A stretch of DNA of 64,000 nt from Polytrichum commune (GCA_950295325.1 OX485806.1:53067169-53131168); one strand, 5' to 3'; numbered from the stretch's first letter, positions 23,078 through 34,450 are shown. The notes: generated from the letters alone by a model not told the origin. Made by a program: numbers and translations.

Positions 23078-24049
23078 TGTCGCAACCCTTGCTAGGTCCC
23101 TTAACAATCTTGCCAATTTTTGTTTCTAGCAAAGGTTACGAGCGCTAACCATTCGCATTCCGTCATGCTAATGGATAGCTCCTCTTACCCCGGACCAATA
23201 GTTCATAGGAGGGAACCAACCCTCCTACTTTGCTTTCGGGACTCACCCCTTAATCGGTAACCCATTTCCCCAATGTGGACTTGCATCCATGGAAGTCCAA
23301 TCCTATGTTGATCATCGCGTTGCCGGAGCAACACTACAACAACCCGAACCATACTAGGCAACTATGGCCTCACAATAGGCCAAAGCCCATGGAGGCCTTG
23401 CCGTTCGGCCTCGGGTGGGTGAGGCCACACCACCTCACCCATATAAGCCTCTAGGACTTCACGCGGGGCCCCTACCCCACCGTCAACCAACCTCTTGTCT
23501 CTCTACCAAGAGTTGGGGCCAAGTGGACATTTTCCTTTAGCTGCTGGGCCTAGAACCCCCCAGCAGCTTCAGACCATCATAACTTCCTTGTATGATGTCT
23601 GATCATAACAACCAACCACTCCATCTTCATCTACGCTTCACGTAGATGCCGATGGACACCTCACTTGCCCCATTGGGGCAAGTATTGAGGAAGTTATGCC
23701 TGTTTGAACCTTGGCAGTCCCGAGAATCACTCCCAGGCACTGCTGTACCAGGGCGCTGTCCCGGGACAGCGCCCCACTCAAATGGCCATAACTCCTAGCT
23801 CACACCTCCGATTGAGGTGTTCTTGGGCTTTCTAGAATCACCACGCCATGAGCTACGCATAACTCATGGCCTTACCCTTGTGCCTCCTAGTCTTTGTGGG
23901 TGGGAGGCGTTCCCAACCCCCGGGGCGCTCACCCACACTAGGATCACTTGGGCCCTCTCACCAACGGCGCCACAAGTCCCGGGTGTCACTCCGGGGTCCC
24001 CCTTGTGCCCATGGTGTTTCGGGCACTCCTCATGGAGAGGTGCGCGACA
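23078..24049 (-). mobile_element. Solo LTR, family 1, copy b
   Basis: On the plus strand it runs TGTCGCAACCCTTGC to GAGGTGCGCGACA, 972 bp. The target-site duplication is TTGGA at 23073-23077 and 24050-24054, perfect. It is nested in the older family-1 LTR. Confidence 0.9.
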
Positions 24050-24066
24050 TTGGAAGCCCCTAGCAG

Positions 24067-26508
24067 TGTCGAGGTCACCTTCAAACCCTCAGCAAACTTA
24101 GACGGTGTAACCCGCTGCTGACCGGTTTACATGGAAGTTACTCCCACCAAAATTAGACCTTCATTAGGTTTTCCATTTCTGGTGAAGGTGTTTGCGCTCA
24201 TATATCCTTAATTCTGTGATACATGATCTTAATGTTCTTTTGAATCCTCAAGGACAAATTGATCTAAGTTTTCAAGTTTATATTCCCCGAAATCTAATAT
24301 CAAGGTTAGGTGTTCCTAAACCTTTATTAGATTTTGCATCTTATATGGATTTAGTAACATAATCCTTTTTCTAATCAAAACCCTTTTATAAATCTCTAAG
24401 GATAAAGTGTCCAAGTCTTTAAGTTTATGTTCCCCGAAACCCTAATGTCAAGGTTAAGTGTTTTAGGGAGAACATCGTTCATACATACAATATCTTTCAT
24501 GGTTTGAATGATCGTAAAAGATTCTTAATCCCTTTAAGAATATGTACTTATGATAAGGTTACAATTCCTTGAAAGTCAAAACATACTCCCTCACTAAAGT
24601 ATATTCATAAGATTTCCTTCCTATACTCAATTCCTAGAGTCGCATTTATATGCATGAAATCTTTCATTCCAAATGCTTGCCCTATGGTTACTCAAGTTCT
24701 TTCCTTTGTGATCCTAAATCATCATTTTAGAGTTTCTTTGGAGATCTTTAGGGATTCCTACGTAATCATTCCAAGTCCATTTGAATGACAAGATGTGTTT
24801 AGAGATGACATCTTGGATTGTAGTTGATGTGGCCTAATCGACGGCCATCTCCTTTCGGTCCTCCTCTTGATGGTGAAACCGATATCTCCACCGAGTAAAG
24901 TACCTTGTACTTTTTAACTCATGATTCTCCGATTTCCAAACTAACTTTAGATGAAATTGCTCCGATTCCGAAACCGTATCCTCCAAGTTCAAATTGTAAT
25001 TTCTCAAAGAGGTCCTTCTCTTTTTGCTATTTTTACCCGCCTTCGGTTTTCAAACTTCTCCAAACGAAACTAGGTTTGGGTGTTGTTTTACGGCCGTACA
25101 CCTTCAAATTCTCCTATTTGCACATTCTCCAAGTTTTCGAGGACTTCCCGAATCCTTCCAAGTCTTCGAGTGCAAGGATTGAATCTCGAATGCCGAGGAT
25201 CTTTCGATCCTTAATCTTTTCTAAACTCGCGGCCTCCAGTCTCAAGGGCCTCCAGTCACTCATGGGCCTCCAATCTCAAGGGCCTCCAGTCACTCATGGG
25301 CCTCCAGTCTCAAGGGCCTCCAGTCACCCATGGGCCTCCAGTCTCAAGGCCTCCAGTATCCAAGGCCTCCAGTCTTCTTCAAGTCCGAGGATAATATTTT
25401 AATCCTTTTAAGTTCGAACGCCTCCGAGGATATATTTCAATCCTTTAAGTTCGAACGCCTCCGAGGATATATTTCAATCCTTTAAGTTCGAACGCCTCCG
25501 AGGATATATTTCAATCCTTTAAGTCCGAGCGCCTCCGAGGATAATATTTCAATCCTTTAAAAACTCCGCGAGGATGTATTTCAATCCTTTAGGTCTTCGT
25601 AAGCCACCGGTCTTCTAGTCCGCCACCTCGAGTTGCTTGCGTTGAATGAGGTGAATTAGGTGCCATATGTGGCCCCTTTATATAGGCTTTGAGATCTAGG
25701 AAAATGGGGATTAGGCGGTTAGGTCTTTTCTCAATGTAAAATGTTTGTATTTACTAATTTTAGCTACTGTATGTAATTACAGTCTAAATCCGACCCTGGA
25801 ATATCTATTAATAGTACTGGTACGTGCTAAATTTAGATCAGTCAATAGGGTACATTCGGGCATGTATTAGGCGTCTAGATGTGCCAAGAGTGCAACTCTT
25901 CTAATTTCATCCATACCTCCGTTCATTCCAAAGTTTACTCCCCATTCATTGACGGTAATGGAATTAGGTAAGTTCATCCAGAAATAGTCCTCCTCCTTTG
26001 TCCTTTCATCCGCTCTTCTACGGGTTCATCCTCCTACTCCCTTACTATCTCTACTTACTAATCTACTAAGTGCCTCCTAACTCATTAGTATAAAAGTTCT
26101 CACTAATAGACCTATTCAAAATTGAGCCTCTAACCTACTAGTCTAAAAGTTCCTACTAATAGATTTACTAAAATTTGGGCTCGGGCCCCTAGCCCTAATA
26201 TTGCGGTGGGTCCTACAAAAGGGAGCGGCCCGACCCTCATTTCTCGCGGCCTTCTAACCACTTGGGCTCCTGGCTCCCCTTAGGCTCCCAGCCTCCTCAG
26301 CTGGGCTCTCAGCTCCGCGCGCCACGTGTCCCGTTCCCCCCGAGGCCGGCTTCCTGTCCATTCTTCGGCGCGGCTCTCGGTCACTTGCTCGCGCTCCTCT
26401 CCAGCGGTCACTTGCTCTCGCTCCTCTCCAGCGCTGGTTCCATCCTTGCCTCCGTCCAATTCTCACTTCCATCTCCTGGTTTTGCAATGAGGGTTTGGAG
26501 GCTCCACA
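24067..26508. mobile_element. Solo LTR, family 2, copy a
   Basis: It runs TGTCGAGGTCACCTTC to TTTGGAGGCTCCACA, 2442 bp, flanked by perfect AGCAG at 24062-24066 and 26509-26513. It shares its start ('tttagacggtgtaacccgct'), a block near 25760-25880 and its end with the copy at 27257-29422. No protein domain is present; open frames inside (24905-25402, 26262-26519) look like repeat and low-complexity artefacts. Confidence 0.85.
25228..25600. repeat. Tandem repeats in family-2 LTR
   Basis: Two blocks are visible. At 25228-25372, 'gggcctccagtc' alternates with 'tctcaa' and 'actcat'. At 25385-25600, about five units of ~37 bp contain 'aatcctttaagttcgaacgc' and 'ctccgaggatat'. Confidence 0.7.
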
Positions 26509-26966
26509 AGCAGCTTTAGAACACCATAACTTCCTTGTATGATATCTAATGCTTACAATTAACCACTCCATTGTGATCTACACTTTACGTAAATGCTGAT
26601 GGACTCCTCAAGTGCAACATTGAGGCCAATATTGAGGAAGTTATGCTTTTTCAAACCTTGGCAGTCCCGGAAGCCACTCCCAGGCCACTACTGTAGCAGG
26701 GTGTTGTGCTATATCTCTTAGCTTACACCTTTGATTGAGGTGTTGTTGAGCATTATAGAATTTTCATGCCATAAATGTTTCATAGCGGATGGCCTTACCC
26801 TTGCGACTCCTAGTCTCCGTGGGTGGAAGGCGTTCCCAATGCCCCTCACCCACACTAGGATCACCTAGGCCCTCTCACCAACGACGCCACAAGTGTCGGG
26901 TGTCACTCCGGGGTCCCCCTTGTGCCCATGGTGTTTTGGGCAGTCCTCATGAAGAGGTGCGCAATA

Positions 26967-29534
26967 TTGCCCAAAATTCTCAAGGCTTTTATGGGTGAGG
27001 CGACATTGCTGACCGAAATCATCCGAGGTCCGAACGACGCGGCCTCTACGGGCAATGGCCCAACATTGGGGTATAGTTGCATAGTATGGTTTGGGTTGTT
27101 ATAATGTTGCTCAAGCAACATGATGATGAACTTAAGGTTGGATTTCCATTCATGGATGTCCACATCTAAGCATTGGTTATTGATTAATGAAATAGTCCGA
27201 AATGCAAGAGTAAGAGGGTTGGTCCCACTCATTGGGCTAAAAGGTCCGCAGTATGGTGTTGAGGTTACCTTCAACCCTTAGTTTTAGACGGTGTAACCCG
27301 CTGCTGACTGGTTTACATGCAAAATTAAATTGTTCTTGTTTTTCATTTTTATGAAAGTGATCACGTGTATACTATTACTTGTATTTAATTTCTTATAATA
27401 TTCTTTTTGTAAGTTCTCATGAATCCTTAAGGAGTAGGTGTCTTAGGTTTCTAAATTTATATTCCCCTAAATTTTAATGTCAAGGTTAAGTGTTTTGGAA
27501 TGGGAATCTATTCCTATATCCAGTCTTAGGTAATTTCCAATCTATTCCTATATCCAATCTTTCATGGTTTGAATGACTTGCAACCACTCTTATACCATCC
27601 AAATTCTATGAATGTGTAGTTAAAAGTATCAAAGTCCTTGTGTAATACAAACATACTCTCTCGCTATTGCAATTCTACTTAGTTGATGAATGATATTCAA
27701 TTGCGAGAATTTCTCATTCATTTCATCATTCATTAAGTACATACCAATCTCATGAAATCTTATATCAAAGTAGTTGGTCAATATTCCTTGTCAATTACGT
27801 TTATATCCTAATACTCCACATGGTCAATGTTTTTGTATTCTTTACATATTTTTCTTGATGTGATGGCTATGATGAAGTGAAATCTTAATTTTTGCTTGAT
27901 TGTACATCGATGGTCGATGTAATCCACTTTGTCTTCCCTCTCTTACTGATTCCATGTCCGCCAATTTATACCTCTCCCATCATTCAATACTTTACACAGA
28001 ACTGCAATTCCAAAAAATGCTCAAGGGTTTTGGTATGTAAATACCCCTAACTTCAAAACGTTGAATCTCAAGTGTTAAGCCATATAATTTGATAAATCTA
28101 CCAAGAATTCCTCTTTGAGTTTCAATCTTGTGATTTTTTCCAAACTTCCCATCTCTGATGGTTTTCCCTCTAAAGCCTTGGGGTCCTTAAGTTCCAGCCA
28201 ATCTTCTTAGTCTCGGAGACTTCATGCCCTAGTAACTTTCTAAGTTTTTAATATTCTTTGGCCCTAAGGGTCTTTAGGTCGGCCAGGGTTAAGTCCTTTA
28301 GGTCCCTTAGTCCCTAGGGTCTTGAATCCCTTCGTCTCTCACGATTCTTGAAAACTCTTAGTCTTTTTGAGGGTCTTGAAAATCCCTTAGTCTCAAAAAA
28401 TTGGGAATTACCTTAGTTTCTAAGGGTCACAAAATCCCTTAGTCTCTAGGGTTTTTTGTTGTCCAAGGGTTTTACACCTTGTGTAAGTTCTTTCTTCAAA
28501 AAAATTTCAAGCCTTCTTGGATATTGGCTAAGTTTTTATCTTCAAAATTTCTTCAAGCCTTCTCGGATCTTGGGTAAGTTCTTTTCTTCAAAAAAATTTC
28601 AAGCCTTACGTGCTCGTTAAGCCTTGTGGCAAGCCTTGCATTCGCAATGGACTTCGCGGTAAGTTTTGTGCTCCCGACAAGCTTCGTGACATTCACATAA
28701 ATTAGTTGGTGTACAATGAGCTTTTTTAGAGTTTTTTGTGCCCCTTTCAATAGGACCTAGGAATTTCCATTTTTTGATGTCGCGGTTAGGTATCTTTCCC
28801 CAATTGCCAAATGTGTGTTATTTTAAGCATTGTATGTAACTATTGTCTAATTCAGTCCAAGCAAACTTATTTAGAGTAATAACCACATGCTATAAATAGA
28901 TGTACGTATGGGATACATTTGGTGCATTTAAGTATTTAGCTAGATGTGCCACGGGATTCGATTGCATCTTGTATAATTCCATTCATTCAAAATTGGTTAC
29001 ATCAACTAAAAACGACTGAAATAGTTGTGTCCATCCCAAGAAATTGTCATCCCTTTAGGGCATGTTTTTTTCATCTATATCTTCATCCCCAAAAAGTAAC
29101 TAGTTCACTAGTTCCTAACTGTCCTAACATTGCTTGGGTGGCCATCTCCATTCCTGCGCTCGTTCTAATAAATGCTCTGCATTTCTAATCACATACTCCG
29201 GTTGCGGCTGTTCCCGGTCGAGTTCCCGATCGCGTTCCCGGTTCTTTGGTTGTCTACCGGCCCTTTGTCACTTCGCCAGCACTTGGTCATTTCAACACAA
29301 GTTCTCGATCTCCTCCACACATCGTCTCTCTCCCTCTTTGGCCCTTAGTTTCCTTTGGCTCGGTGTCGCTCCGCCCATGCCCTGGCCCCGCTTCCGATGT
29401 GGCGTGAGCTAGAGGCTCCACATATGGGGAGCTAACCATTGGCATGGCGGAATGTGAAAGGTTAGCACTCGTGACCTTTGCAAGAATTGAAAAATAACTA
29501 GGATTGTTAAGGGGCGCTTGCAAGGGTTGCGACA
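26967..29534 (+). mobile_element. 5'-truncated family-1 LTR (copy c) split by a family-2 LTR
   Basis: Plus-oriented LTR text runs about 26976-27256, is interrupted, and resumes 29428-29534, ending GGGTTGCGACA. The left end is truncated: it begins in the 'ttttatgggtgagg' segment, abutting the end of the minus-strand LTR in a head-to-head junction. It is followed by a primer-binding site and gag. Confidence 0.75.
27257..29422. mobile_element. Solo LTR, family 2, copy b
   Basis: It runs TGTTGAGGTTACCTTC to CTAGAGGCTCCACA, 2166 bp, with TATGG at 27252-27256 and 29423-29427 as a perfect target-site duplication. It is inserted in LTR copy c. Short tandem repeats of 'cccttagtct' and 'ttcaagccttctcgg' lie at about 28280-28620. 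Confidence 0.85.
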
Positions 29535-29536
29535 TG

Positions 29537-30260
29537 TGATATCAGGGTGGGGTTCCAATCTTTGAGCTAGTACTTTGATGAAGAGATGGTTATCAAACGT
29601 GCATGTTATCATGGTGAGCCAACGCTATTAAAATGTTGTGATGCTCAAAATGGAACAAGGATCATGTGCAAGTGGATTTTGACCACATTATTGATTCTAA
29701 TGACAATGATGGGGATGATGGCATATTCAGTAAGAAAATAGAAGAGTTATTTGAAAAGGCTCCCACAAGCCTCTTAGAAAAATTGAAGGCTAGATTGTCA
29801 AATGCACCTAAGAGATTGGAAATTGGTAATGTTGGATTGAAATTTCAACTCAAAATGCTTGAGTTCATGGACTTTATAAATCAGTTCTTCAATTGTGGCA
29901 AGAAAAAAAAGACTCAACAAAACAAAATATTTGAACTCCTTATGATGCAAGGTGCTAGGCCTCTATTTTTATAAGAAGTTGGCCAAAATACATATGCCAA
30001 GTACTTTCTCGAGGCTTTGCCGAGGCTGAAAATATGAAAATAATTGTGTTGGAATTTTTTTAAAGATCATGCGTTTAAGTGGCGGACTAACAAAAAAACG
30101 CAAAAGTCCTAGGTGGTGGCAAGTTTGACTTGGGTTGGTATCATGGGATTGCTTGTAGAGAATTTCATGTTGGAATACCAAATATTGAGTAAGGGAATGA
30201 ATTTGGTGCAAATGAGGCACACAAAGCCTCTTAAGGCCTCCAAGCCATGACCCCCAATTA
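29537..30260 (+). mobile_element. Ty3/gypsy copy II: primer-binding site and gag 5' part
   Basis: A degenerate primer-binding site, TGATATCAGGGT (29537-29548), begins two bases after the LTR. The gag frame 29666-29974 reads DSNDNDGDDGIFSKKIEEL, then KLKARLSNAPKRLEIGNVGL and KMLEFMDF, the same as gag in copies I and V. Past 29974 the gag text continues out of frame ('tttaaagatcatgcgtttaa', 'gcaagtttgacttgggttgg') to about 30260, then is lost. It is inactive. Confidence 0.65.
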
Positions 30261-30861
30261 CTCAGCTTACCCAACCTAGTTTGGCATGTATATTCCCATT
30301 CTTCCACTAACCAAACACAAGTACAAAAGTAGGACCTCATCACATATTTTTCTCTTTACACCACTAAAATTGAACTTTATCGCCTTAAGCTAAAGAATAA
30401 ATACATATCGAAGAGAGCATTGCCTTCAAGCTAACTGTGTTACTAGTATTTTTTCCCCACTAGAGGAGATTGATGTCTTCAGCAATGCATACCCTTCTTT
30501 CTATTGGAACCTCTAGCCTTAGTTTTATTTTAAGTGTTCCACCAATTCTTTGTCGTTCACCATGTCTCTTGCCGATACCCAAGTGGTTTTTTCTCATGGT
30601 ATCCTCGACATTTCACCAAATACACTTGAAGATGCATTCTACCTCAGATTCCAAATGACCTCATATAAGGTCGGGAGGTGGCCTAATCACTTCTTTGCGA
30701 TCGTGCCACAAAACACTATATTCGTTAAATTGAGACTTTTTGGGCATTTTGAGACATTCATAGAAATAAGAAGAAGGATAAATGGAACACATATGGGAGA
30801 AAGTTGTAAGATGCGAACACTTTGAAGCGGGTGTTTAGACCAAGAACCCCATTAATAACTC
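30261..30861. other. Undefined sequence, possibly degraded retrotransposon
   Basis: There is one weak plus-strand open frame (30550-30825, containing NTLEDAFYLRFQMTSYKVGR) without a recognisable domain. I do not call a gene. Confidence 0.25.
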
Positions 30862-31150
30862 ATATTTGTGATGGTTTAGGGTGGGCAATCCAAACCTTAG
30901 ACCAATTTGAAGGTGAAATCTTAAAGCATTCATATTATTGCACACAAAATATGAGAGCTTGTATGAATATGGTTTAGGTAGGGAAATCCAAACCTTAGAC
31001 CATATTGAAGGGGAAATATGTTAACCCATATAATATTGCATACAAAATATTCCAAACTCATATTTGTGATGGTTTACGTAAGGCAATCCAAACCTTAGAC
31101 CATATTGAAGGGGAAATCATGTGACACTTATATTATTGCAAAACAAAAAT
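30862..31150. repeat. ~100-bp tandem repeat, three units
   Basis: The landmark 'aatccaaaccttagaccata' recurs about every 100 bp (near 30885, 30988 and 31088) with 'gatggtttagg' before it and 'tattattgca' after it. Confidence 0.7.
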
Positions 31151-31258
31151 ACAAAGTATGGCATGTAAAATGCATAGCATGCTAACACCACACATCCATT
31201 GGATAGTGTGATCCAAAATCATATTGCCTATGGCCAAAAACCCTATGCCTACTATGGC

Positions 31259-32010
31259 CTATCTAGCCTTGGAAACTGCCTCTTTTTCTTTTGCAGCGGC
31301 TTCTTTTGCTCGCATCGCTTCAACATTCCTGAAAATCTCCGTCCCGCGACTATAGCCATTGTTGGGGTGACCGCCCTCCATAATACATTTAGGATTCCGT
31401 CGGCCGCCCAAAGTATACGACGAAGAATTCGAATACGATGAAGTGGACTGTCTTACATTTCTGGTCATGGCGTACATACGCTCCAATTCGATGGACGCAC
31501 TAGACCGCATAAGTTTACAGGTGGGAGCAACCTGCAACGCGTCAATGCAAGAACACATGTGTTAGTTTAGGGAGGAAGACCCAAACGTATCACACGTTCA
31601 TTTTTTTAGTGCAAAATGATTGTAATGCGAGGTTAACCATGTGGGGGGGTTCACCTTGTCACCGGGGGCGTTCGCGTTGGTGTTGGCGAGGAAGGGCAAG
31701 GCGTCCTGCAAAGGAATAAGAAGGGTGCCACTCTTTGTAGGCCGAGCGTCCATCCGCAGCCGCCGATGGGGTGTAATACTGCCGCCGGGCCGAGAGGGGG
31801 ACGCCTGGATGCATTTGCGATCTATGCCCTTGAGCGGAGACGGGGACGGAGATCGCCGGAAGATTTGCTTGGGCTGGGGGCTATCGACGACGCCAGCGTC
31901 AATAGGCTCCTTGGAGTAATCGATGGTGGACGCGGCATCGTAGACGGTCTCGTAGAAGAAGCTCCCCAAGTTTGATTCGCTGACAATCTCAATCGACGGC
32001 TCCAAACGCT
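31259..32010 (-). CDS. Two-exon C-terminal fragment, unknown function
   Basis: Read on the minus strand, a likely acceptor (gccatcag) precedes 32010. The exon runs to about 31653, where AAG|GTGAAC is a donor. The second exon starts about 31532 after 'gcgttgcag' and ends at the stop near 31259. The joined tail is about 210 residues: an acidic start (RLEPSIEIVSESNLGSFFYE), a Ser/Pro/basic middle (FRRSPSPSPLKGIDRKCIQ) and a charged helix at the end (VEAMRAKEAAAKEKEAVSKA). A GT-AG pair in matching frame supports a real gene. The 5' exon is not clear; it may belong to the FCP1-like gene just upstream or be separate. Confidence 0.45.
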
Positions 32011-32117
32011 GATGGCAAAATAAAAACAGACAAAACGCAAGGGGAGGGGGGAGCATGTGAAAATCGATATACATTTGAGGCATAATATATCACACAAATG
32101 GCACACCATGTAGTATC

Positions 32118-32912
32118 TCAAATGAGTTTATTATATTTCGCGTGAGCGTACAATTCTCTGTACATATAGTCCCTCGGATCCATGTATCTTTCGCCTATCG
32201 GATTACAACTAAGGAACCGGGGCACGGGTAGTCCGCTCCCCACGAGCGTTTGAATGTACTTAAGTAGGTCTAACAAAAAGCGGTCTCGGACCTTCTCGAC
32301 CGTCCACGTAGGGCAAACTATGAAGTTGGAGGTCGGGTTCAAAATGTTCTTGGAAGTGCTGTCGTCCACCATCAACGTGTTGTCACGGGTGGGGCGCACG
32401 TCGTAGGGACAGCCGACCATGGTTGGACGCTGGTCCCATACGATTAGCTTCAAGACCTTGAGATATTGATTAACGGCGGGGTTGTTTGGCTTGCGGACAA
32501 CCCTACCCTCGGGGGTGTATAATAATTTACAAGAATCATGTCTTAGGACCAAGCAGGGGGGTTGGAGTCCCTTAAAGATGAACTCCACAACCGCCTGGGT
32601 GTTCTCGGACTTCATGGAGCTCCACACGATCACCCACCATTTGGATAGGGCGACCTGCAGGAAGCGCCGAAGCCACGGGCGGAGGTACACTACCTTGCTT
32701 TTGATGTACACGGGGCGACCATCGTAGTTGGCATCCTCGGGCTTGCAGAAAGGCACCGTGGGGACCCTTGGACAATGCACGCACTGGACAAGGACCCCGT
32801 TGAGGTCTAGCACCAGGAACCGGGTCTTGGGAGGCGAAGGTGGCGAGGGCAAAATCGGGGGGACCACCACGCTGTCCTCCACACTCCTCGGAGAGGACCG
32901 GTGGGGAGCCAC
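32118..32912 (-). CDS. FCP1/NLI-interacting-factor-like HAD phosphatase
   Basis: This is an intact 264-residue frame. After a Pro-rich start, FLVLDLNGVLVQC at about residues 32-44 is HAD motif I in its plant D-L-N-G form. WWVIVWSSMKSENT at about residues 91-104 is motif II with the Ser/Thr loop. Further on, NTLMVDDSTSKNILNPTSNF at about residues 178-197 is motif III/IV with the D-D pair and N-P-x-N. FCP1/SCP enzymes remove phosphate from phosphoserine, classically on the RNA polymerase II tail; the target here is unknown. In active FCP1 enzymes motif I has two Asp (D-x-D). The second is Asn here, so catalysis may be altered, although I recall D-L-N-G from plant relatives. The Met at 32912 is the first in frame. 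It could be the 3' exon of a longer gene including the 33400-34395 pieces. Confidence 0.7.
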   Translation of the reverse strand: MAPHRSSPRSVEDSVVVPPILPSPPSPPKTRFLVLDLNGVLVQCVHCPRVPTVPFCKPEDANYDGRPVYIKSKVVYLRPWLRRFLQVALSKWWVIVWSSMKSENTQAVVEFIFKGLQPPCLVLRHDSCKLLYTPEGRVVRKPNNPAVNQYLKVLKLIVWDQRPTMVGCPYDVRPTRDNTLMVDDSTSKNILNPTSNFIVCPTWTVEKVRDRFLLDLLKYIQTLVGSGLPVPRFLSCNPIGERYMDPRDYMYRELYAHAKYNKLI

Positions 32913-33249
32913 GACGCTATGCTCCGATCCCTGCGGCGATGAGCGACAGTAGGCGGCGAGGACTATGTTATGCTATGTCCATCTCAAGCAGAACGAAAAT
33001 TTTGTGCAAACACAAGAACAATTGGACCATTGGTGGCAACAAAAACATACAAGGAGAACAACATACATTTGGACACATATGGGCATAAAAAATAAGAATT
33101 TTATTTTTACAATACTCTTTGTGCAAATTGCTGGGGGGGAACCGCGGTGAAGGAGGGCATTCACACTATCCTAATTCTACATGATTCTACAAAATTGGTT
33201 GCGCGCCGCCAAGGTCGAGTGTAGTCGAGTGCAGGTGAGACGAAAGGGA

Positions 33250-33312
33250 TTGCGGGGGGCACGTTGGGGGAGGGGGGGCAAGTGTAGAGCATGGGGGGGG
33301 GGCAGGGGGTGT
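33250..33312 (+). other. G-rich run, possible G-quadruplex
   Basis: This short stretch has several runs of 5-10 G ('tgggggaggggggg', 'atggggggggggcaggggg'). It lies upstream of the FCP1-like gene on the opposite strand and next to a palindrome B copy. Structure-forming potential is inferred from composition only. Confidence 0.5.
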
Positions 33313-33399
33313 GCATTTCCTCCTAGCAAGGGGGACACGACCACGCCAACAAGACTGCGACCGAGGAAGTTTGGGTCGGTCGACCCAAACTGGGAGGGC

Positions 33400-33831
33400 T
33401 CAGTGTATTACCTTGCCTTGGTCATGTCTCGACGATGTGGAAGCCTCCACCGTCCCCACTGCCCAGCCTCTCTCGCCACCGCCTTCTTCGACCACGTCAG
33501 GAACCTTCTCCTGCAAACAATCGGCATCAGGCCCTTGTCCTAAACCAATCTCCGCATGTGCATCATGCATGGGTTCATCGATTTGGTTAGGAGTAGAGGT
33601 ATCACCAGGCCCTTGCAGGCCTCCAACATCTAGCATGGCCGTGTCTATTTGACACCCATGTTGGTCAAGGGATGACTGATCTGCACCGAGGTTTGGGTCG
33701 CCCGACCCAAACTGTCCCGCATCGGGAGAGGTGCCTTGGGGACCTATAGTGGATGTTGGGTTTGGGTCGGTTGACCCAAACATCATAGGGTCGTCCTGTT
33801 GGTGAGGGGGCGCCATGACTATGGGGGCCAA
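33400..33831 (-). CDS. Low-complexity protein segment containing two palindrome-derived FGSxDPN motifs
   Basis: This open frame of 143 residues is Gln/Asp/Gly/Pro-rich with no folded domain. Palindrome B copies at 33691-33712 and 33760-33781 lie inside it and are read as FGSGDPN and FGSTDPN. The frame stays open through both. A third copy (33369-33390) is just past the stop. It may be a middle exon between 33932-34395 and the FCP1-like exon, all on the minus strand, but the frames do not join without a change near 33840-33930. Whether it is expressed is unknown. Confidence 0.35.
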   Translation of the reverse strand: MAPIVMAPPHQQDDPMMFGSTDPNPTSTIGPQGTSPDAGQFGSGDPNLGADQSSLDQHGCQIDTAMLDVGGLQGPGDTSTPNQIDEPMHDAHAEIGLGQGPDADCLQEKVPDVVEEGGGERGWAVGTVEASTSSRHDQGKVIH

Positions 33832-33931
33832 AGTGGTCGAGGACCCAAAGGGGAGGAGGCTCCAGAGACGCGCCAGATGTTGGGGTCATCCACTTGCTAG
33901 ACCGACGCGTACAGAACTTGGTGGGGCCGCA

Positions 33932-34393
33932 TCAAGTGCTGGAAGTTGAAAGACGATTGCAACATAGGCTGCTGAGGGATGCTCTGCGCAGGGAAGCCGG
34001 GGGGCAAGTGCGGGAAGGAGCCACCACCAAACCTTGTGCCCACATTCCTTGTATCACTTGTGATATCAAGTCGGCGTGGGACGGAGGTTGGGCAATCACC
34101 CTCTGTCGCTCCTGCTCCAACATGAGAGCCCTCAGCTCTGCTACCTCGTTGCGCATTGAGGGCTCTTCCGCGGCAGCCTTGTGCAGACGGACGTGTTGCT
34201 CCTCGTCCCTCCGCATCTTCTCGTTCGCCTCATCCACCATGAGGACTTCGGGTTTCACCCTAACCATGCCTGCGAATGCTGTCGAGGACGGGGAATCCGA
34301 TCTTAGCCGTTTGGCGAGCTCAATGTCATCCTCGTCCTCGCTGCTTATGGCAACGGTCTCTGTGGTACAATTTTTTGGTCTCAGAATAGTCAT
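33932..34393 (-). CDS. Charged coiled-coil-like N-terminal segment, unknown
   Basis: From the Met at 34393 (MTILRPKNC) the frame encodes an acidic Ser patch (ISSEDEDDIELAKRLRSDSP) then a long charged helix (VDEANEKMRRDEEQHVRLHK, EVAELRALMLEQERQRV) typical of a coiled coil. The upstream Met at 34450 extends into doubtful sequence. A possible frame break near 33930 separates it from 33400-33831. It could be the 5' part of the gene whose 3' part is the FCP1-like domain. No family is recognised. Confidence 0.4.
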   Translation of the reverse strand: MTILRPKNCTTETVAISSEDEDDIELAKRLRSDSPSSTAFAGMVRVKPEVLMVDEANEKMRRDEEQHVRLHKAAAEEPSMRNEVAELRALMLEQERQRVIAQPPSHADLISQVIQGMWAQGLVVAPSRTCPPASLRRASLSSLCCNRLSTSST

Positions 34394-34450
34394 TTTAGGA
34401 TTTTGATAGGATGTGAATTCATATCGACACTGGAAATGTGAAATGGACAC

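Larger units (their letters stand above)
22596..26966 (-). mobile_element. Old family-1 LTR (5' LTR of copy I), split by two later insertions
   Basis: The LTR pieces are 22596-23077, 24055-24066 and 26514-26966, read on the minus strand. Removing the solo LTR at 23078-24049 and the family-2 LTR at 24067-26508 (with one TSD copy each) rejoins text that is contiguous in other copies ('...ccccagcagcttcagaccat'). It ends at a degenerate 'gaggtgcgcaata', where other copies have GAGGTGCGCGACA. This LTR is next to the primer-binding site at 22582-22593. Confidence 0.8.

Noticed and set aside
24905-26519. Open frames in 24905-25402 and 26254-26571
   Set aside because: They are inside a family-2 LTR and built from tandem repeats or GC-rich low complexity.
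33369-33390. Palindrome B as a bacterial-type parS site or rho-independent terminator
   Set aside because: It has no sequence match to the classical parS that I know and no U-tract, and the host is a eukaryote. Only the general idea of a palindromic binding site is kept, as a hypothesis.
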